A DNA stretch of 64,000 nucleotides from Candidatus Methylomirabilis sp. (GTDB lineage: Bacteria; Methylomirabilota; Methylomirabilia; Methylomirabilales; Methylomirabilaceae): NCBI RefSeq assembly GCF_028716865.1, contig NZ_JAQUOY010000013.1:1-64000 (forward strand), in the 5' to 3' direction. The translations under genes and the position numbers were made by a program. Positions 60,692-64,000 of this stretch are shown in pieces. Position 1 is the stretch's first letter. Each line of letters opens with the position of its first letter. A model generated the notes under the pieces. That model had not been told where the DNA came from. It saw only the letters and a program-made list of their open reading frames with translations, and did not search any database.

Positions 60692-62464
60692 TTAGTCTGA
60701 CGAGGGCCGTCGCTCCTCGCTGACGGCCAGCGCCTGGGCGATTGCTTGCAAGAGCTGCTCGTTTGTGAAGGGCTTGGGCAGTATCAGGTCAACTCCGGAG
60801 ATGGCCATCTGTTCGTCCTCCACCACTTCCCCCCACCCGGTGATGAGAATAACCGGAAGCCTCGGCCACCGTGCCTTCACCACAGAGGCGACCTCCCACC
60901 CCGACATCCCCGGCATGCTCAGATCGGTGATGACCAGATCAAAGTCTCCCGCCTCCAGGCGTGCCAGACCTTCCTCTCCGCTTGCGACTGCCTCGGCCTC
61001 GTGCCCCATGGCGCACAGGAGCTGTACAAGCGTCTCGGCGATGAACGGCACGTCGTCGATGACCAGAGCCCGTAGCGAGGAAGGCAGAGGGGCCGGCGCA
61101 GTCGGAGGCGGGGCCGGACCGGCAGACTCTGTTGCTGCCGGCAGGCGTACCGTCACGGTAGTGCCCTCTCCCGGAGCGCTTGTCACATCGATCGTCCCTC
61201 CATGTCGCCTGACGATCCCCTGGACCATGCTGAGCCCGAGTCCGGTTCCTTTGACCCCCTTTGTGGTGAAGAACGGCTCGAATAGCCGCGCTCGCACCGT
61301 CTCCGGCATCCCGATGCCCGTGTCGCTCACGGTGACCTCGACCAGCTCGCCTTCGGCGGCGCGCGTTGCCCGCGTTGTGATCGTGATGGTTCCACCATGC
61401 GGGAGGGCGTCTACGGCGTTGAACAGGAGGTTCGTGAGCGCTTCGCGCAGCTCTGCCTCCCGGCCGGAGACTGCTGGTACCGCAACGAGATCGGTACGGA
61501 GGGTGATCATGACTCCTCGCGCCTGCGGTTCATGTTGCCACCGAGGCCGAGTGACATCGAGAACGTCCGTCACAATCTCGTTGATGGCGACAGCGGTGAA
61601 AGGCTCCATTCCTCGCTGGCGGGTAGCCTCGCGGATCCTTCGAACCGTCTCAGCGGCATCCAGCGCCGCCCGCTCCACCCGTTTGAGATGCTCCGATAGC
61701 TGATCCTTCGAGGAGGTGCCTTGCTGGAGGCTCAGCCGCATGAGTTGGGTCTGGCCCAGGATGGTCATCAGCGTGTTATTGAAGTCATGGGCGACACCGG
61801 CTGCCAGTTGGCCCATAGCGCGCAGCCGTTCCGTCTCGATGAGCGTGGCCTGAGTCCGCCGAAGCTCCTCGATTTTCGCCTCCAGTTGCTTCGTTGCAAT
61901 CCAGAGGTCCTCGTACAGGTGACCGTTGGCCACTGCCAACCCGATCGCAGCCCCGACCGCGTTCAAGAGTTCCAGATCGCGCTCCGTCAAGGTGTACGGC
62001 TGCCGCCCGACAATATCGAAACATCCAACGATTCGCCCCTTGGCCCTAAGCGGGACTGCGGCAAAGGTGCGGAAGCCCGCCTCGATCACCTGGGGCCGAA
62101 GGAAGCGGCGGTCGGACGCCAAGTCGGGAATGATGATACATTCGTTGGTCTGCACCACGCGACCGGGGATCCCCTCCCCAAGGGCGAAGCAGGTGCGCTC
62201 GGCGAAGCTCTCCGGGATCTGACCTCGATGCCGAACCTTACTCACCTCACCTCTGGTGGCATCGACGAGGAAGACCTCTCCCGCCTCCATATTCAAGCAG
62301 GTAAGCGTGGCATCGAGAGCCCGATCCAGGATCTCGTTGAGCGTAAGCGTGCCGCCGATGGCATTCCCGATCATGGTCAGGATGTTCATCTCCCGGGTCC
62401 GAGGGGTCTGCCGCTCGGTCTGGGCCTGTAACTCCGTTCGCTTGCCCTCAGTGCTGTCGGCCAT
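60692..62464 (-). CDS. Hybrid sensor histidine kinase: GAF-HisKA-HATPase-REC
   Basis: A 590-residue cytoplasmic kinase. A GAF domain occupies about residues 30-180 (GEGIPGRVVQTNECIIIPDLASDRRF). A HisKA segment carries the phosphoacceptor His in LAAGVAHDFNNTLMTI. HATPase G-boxes follow (DTGIGMPE, GTGLGLSMVQG), then a C-terminal receiver (FDLVITDLSMPGMSG, K in ILPKPF). It lacks transmembrane helices. It is adjacent to the ANTAR regulator on the same strand, 36 bp away, so the two may work together. Confidence 0.9.
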   Translation of the reverse strand: MADSTEGKRTELQAQTERQTPRTREMNILTMIGNAIGGTLTLNEILDRALDATLTCLNMEAGEVFLVDATRGEVSKVRHRGQIPESFAERTCFALGEGIPGRVVQTNECIIIPDLASDRRFLRPQVIEAGFRTFAAVPLRAKGRIVGCFDIVGRQPYTLTERDLELLNAVGAAIGLAVANGHLYEDLWIATKQLEAKIEELRRTQATLIETERLRAMGQLAAGVAHDFNNTLMTILGQTQLMRLSLQQGTSSKDQLSEHLKRVERAALDAAETVRRIREATRQRGMEPFTAVAINEIVTDVLDVTRPRWQHEPQARGVMITLRTDLVAVPAVSGREAELREALTNLLFNAVDALPHGGTITITTRATRAAEGELVEVTVSDTGIGMPETVRARLFEPFFTTKGVKGTGLGLSMVQGIVRRHGGTIDVTSAPGEGTTVTVRLPAATESAGPAPPPTAPAPLPSSLRALVIDDVPFIAETLVQLLCAMGHEAEAVASGEEGLARLEAGDFDLVITDLSMPGMSGWEVASVVKARWPRLPVILITGWGEVVEDEQMAISGVDLILPKPFTNEQLLQAIAQALAVSEERRPSSD

Positions 62465-62500
62465 GATGTTCGCGGCGCCTCACATGGATGCCTGTTCCGT

Positions 62501-63286
62501 TCAGATGATCTTACCGGCCTGCACAATGATGTGCGCGATCTGCGCCAGCCTCTTGTTCTGGCCCTGGCTCTCCTTCTGGAGTCTCCGCATTGCCTCGGTC
62601 TCGGTGAGCTTAAGCCGCTCCATCAGGATCCCTTTTGCCTTCTCGATCAGCTTTCGCTCCTCCAACGCATTTTCCAGTTCTTCGACCTTGTGCTCCAGGC
62701 GACGGATCCGCGCTCTGAGTAGTCGGATCGTCTCGTTCGCAGATACGTCGGCGCCTACAGGTGCCGGAGAGGGATCGTGGGTGGAGAGGTCTGCGATGCT
62801 TTCTTCGCTATCCGCCTCAGCGGCTTCTTTCAGGTAGACCCGAATATCACAATGCTCATCACCAACAGCTATCCGCTGTTTAAAGACTACTTTTCCATAG
62901 CCGAAGTGCTGGACTGCGCCCCACCAGAGGCTGGCGCCGATGAGATGGCAGAAGCCTGGTGCCTGTTTGATCGCCTCGCCGAAGGGGCATTTTGTGCAGA
63001 TGAAGCGGATGCGATCGGCCGCAAGCTGATAATGACTTTCCCCGCCTTGCTGCTGTATCAATCTGGCGACGGCCTCGGCGTATTGGGTGGAGGTCAACGT
63101 CCCCTGGGCACCGAGGGAGCTCTGCGCCGCGCTCGACCCACTGCGCCACCCATCCAGGAGGGACGCGACGTGCCCGATGAGCCCCCCTACCAGGAGGCTC
63201 AGGGCCTGCTCGCCATGTGGGTGCTTCGCCGCTGCGTCCACGTCCGGACTCATTTTCGGCGGTTGCGACCGACTTGTCAACACCAC
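62501..63286 (-). CDS. ANTAR-domain RNA-binding regulator with Cys-rich sensor domain
   Basis: A 261-residue protein. The C-terminal 55 residues (EERKLIEKAKGILMERLKLTETEAMRRLQKES) form an ANTAR domain, which binds paired hairpins in nascent RNA to prevent termination. A coiled coil precedes it. The N-terminal region contains FICTKCPFGEAIKQAPGFCHLIGAS and GDEHCDIRV, with four Cys in a C-x2-C...C...C layout. This resembles the MetOD1/V4R-like output domains and may hold a metal or cluster. It lies upstream of the hybrid kinase. A terminator-like hairpin lies about 90 bp ahead of its start. Confidence 0.82.
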   Translation of the reverse strand: MVLTSRSQPPKMSPDVDAAAKHPHGEQALSLLVGGLIGHVASLLDGWRSGSSAAQSSLGAQGTLTSTQYAEAVARLIQQQGGESHYQLAADRIRFICTKCPFGEAIKQAPGFCHLIGASLWWGAVQHFGYGKVVFKQRIAVGDEHCDIRVYLKEAAEADSEESIADLSTHDPSPAPVGADVSANETIRLLRARIRRLEHKVEELENALEERKLIEKAKGILMERLKLTETEAMRRLQKESQGQNKRLAQIAHIIVQAGKII

Positions 63287-63373
63287 TCCTCGTAAGGAAT
63301 ATAGAGTCTGTTGCGCAGATTGCCAAGATCAGCGACAAGCTTCGCGTCGCGAAAGCGAGACAAAAACAAAAAA

Positions 63374-63399
63374 CCCTTCATCGAAGTTCCGATGAAGGG
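63374..63399 (-). terminator. Intrinsic terminator or attenuator ahead of the ANTAR gene
   Basis: On the minus strand, CCCTTCATCG and CGATGAAGGG form a perfect 10-bp stem around a six-base loop GAACTT, followed by TTTTTTGTTTTTG. It faces toward the ANTAR gene, whose start lies 87 bp further. It either ends an upstream transcript or attenuates the ANTAR message. Confidence 0.8.
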
Positions 63400-64000
63400 C
63401 TCCATCACCCTTTCTCGAGCCGCCAAACATTAGCGTTCCCGAGGTTCCACTACATCCGAAACGTTTTAGTCACTTTGGACCCTAACTAGACAAGACTAAA
63501 AAACAAGAGGTTGTCGAGTTCGGGTGTCCCAGTCTGGCTGAGTTGCGTCCTTAGATTTGCATTAGCCAAATGATGGTGTCAAGAGAAAAGCGAATTGCAG
63601 TTTCACATCTTGGTCGTCTCACTTTTCCCCCTCCTTGTGCCTTAGGTGTTCCACCGTTGTTGCCGGGCCGGGTCTTGCAACCCGTTGCTCCAATGAGACC
63701 ACCGCCAGGGCCACGCCGGTTACTTGTCCCAAACTCCTCCATGCACGTTCTTATCGGCAGTATCCCGTCTTTGCATAAATCGAACTCCGGGTGTCAGCCG
63801 CTGACGGCACAGGACATGCATTCTGTCTGAGGTGAACAGGCTCAAGGAGGCAGCCGAAGCTGTCGATATAAGAACAGTGGATGCCGCTTCGGTGGGCCGC
63901 TTGGGGCCATTGGCAAGCAGAAGGGTTTGCCGCTTCGCGAGCATTCTTTGCCGGGTAGATGCCGGCGGCACGAATCTGAAGCGGTGAGAATGATCAAGAC
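63400..64000. other. Right end of the window, no gene assigned
   Basis: About 600 bp. A possible promoter TTGACA on the minus strand lies at about 63576-63581. Several short frames on both strands (for example 63720-63971 minus) have no domain. A gene entering from beyond the edge cannot be excluded. Confidence 0.4.

Noticed and set aside
63374-63399. Canonical ANTAR target hexaloop hairpin
   Set aside because: The loop GAACTT lacks A at position 1 and G at position 4, and no second hairpin of this type was found.
1-64000. CRISPR arrays, rRNA genes and complete prophage
   Set aside because: No regularly spaced repeats, rRNA sequence or phage structural genes were seen; the short tandem repeats are heptamers inside genes.

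Overview
The window comes from a GC-rich Gram-negative-type bacterium: it has outer-membrane porins, TatAC, DedA and an Acr3-type arsenic operon. It encodes an archaeal-type formylmethanofuran dehydrogenase module (FwdD + FwdB) beside complete molybdate and tungstate ABC transporters, Mop, MoaC, a ModE-like regulator and the selenocysteine enzyme SelA. A methanopterin C1 pathway in a bacterium with this content fits a Candidatus Methylomirabilis (NC10) relative. That assignment is inference; no rRNA or other marker is present.

Layout. 1-9.4 kb: phosphate uptake (end of a PiT permease, then pstSCAB and a PhoU-DUF47 fusion on the minus strand with a clear Pho box), with dedA and tatAC. 9.5-11.8 kb: phosphate-type porin, STAS protein and a small partner. 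12-14 kb: toxin-antitoxin remnants. 14-16.7 kb: ynfA and arsR-acr3-arsC. 16.9-22.9 kb: tex, a phosphotransferase and phoBR. 23-35.8 kb: the Mo/W cluster, containing modE-like, mop, tupA, fwdD, fwdB, a decayed formate dehydrogenase, a second porin, modABC, tupBC, moaC, acuC and a zinc-ribbon gene. 35.9-39.7 kb: accessory island with Doc toxin/antitoxin, AIPR anti-phage protein, SHOCT protein and an integrase remnant. 39.8-46.6 kb: selA-tmk-holB-ricT-metG-tatD. 46.6-53.2 kb: an insertion at the 3' end of tatD that carries a radical-SAM peptide-modification cassette and mobile-element debris. 53.5-64 kb: housekeeping genes (SDR, metallo-hydrolase, RecB-type nuclease, ogt, tRNA-Thr, TPR, M48 protease, ubiE, ubiA), a hybrid histidine kinase and an ANTAR regulator.

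Main discoveries. (1) fwdB is interrupted by an in-frame UGA exactly where the family carries the Cys/Sec ligand of W/Mo. A perfect 7-bp hairpin with a GGGTC loop follows at SECIS-like spacing, so this is very probably a selenoprotein. selA lies about 13.5 kb downstream and W/Mo uptake genes surround it. (2) A promoter, a 73-aa Cys-containing peptide, a radical SAM-SPASM enzyme, a B12-binding-type radical SAM enzyme and a truncated third radical SAM gene form a likely RiPP cassette. It sits between direct repeats of the tatD 3' end. (3) Short palindromic or heptameric repeats have inserted in frame into tmk, holB, metG and phoR.
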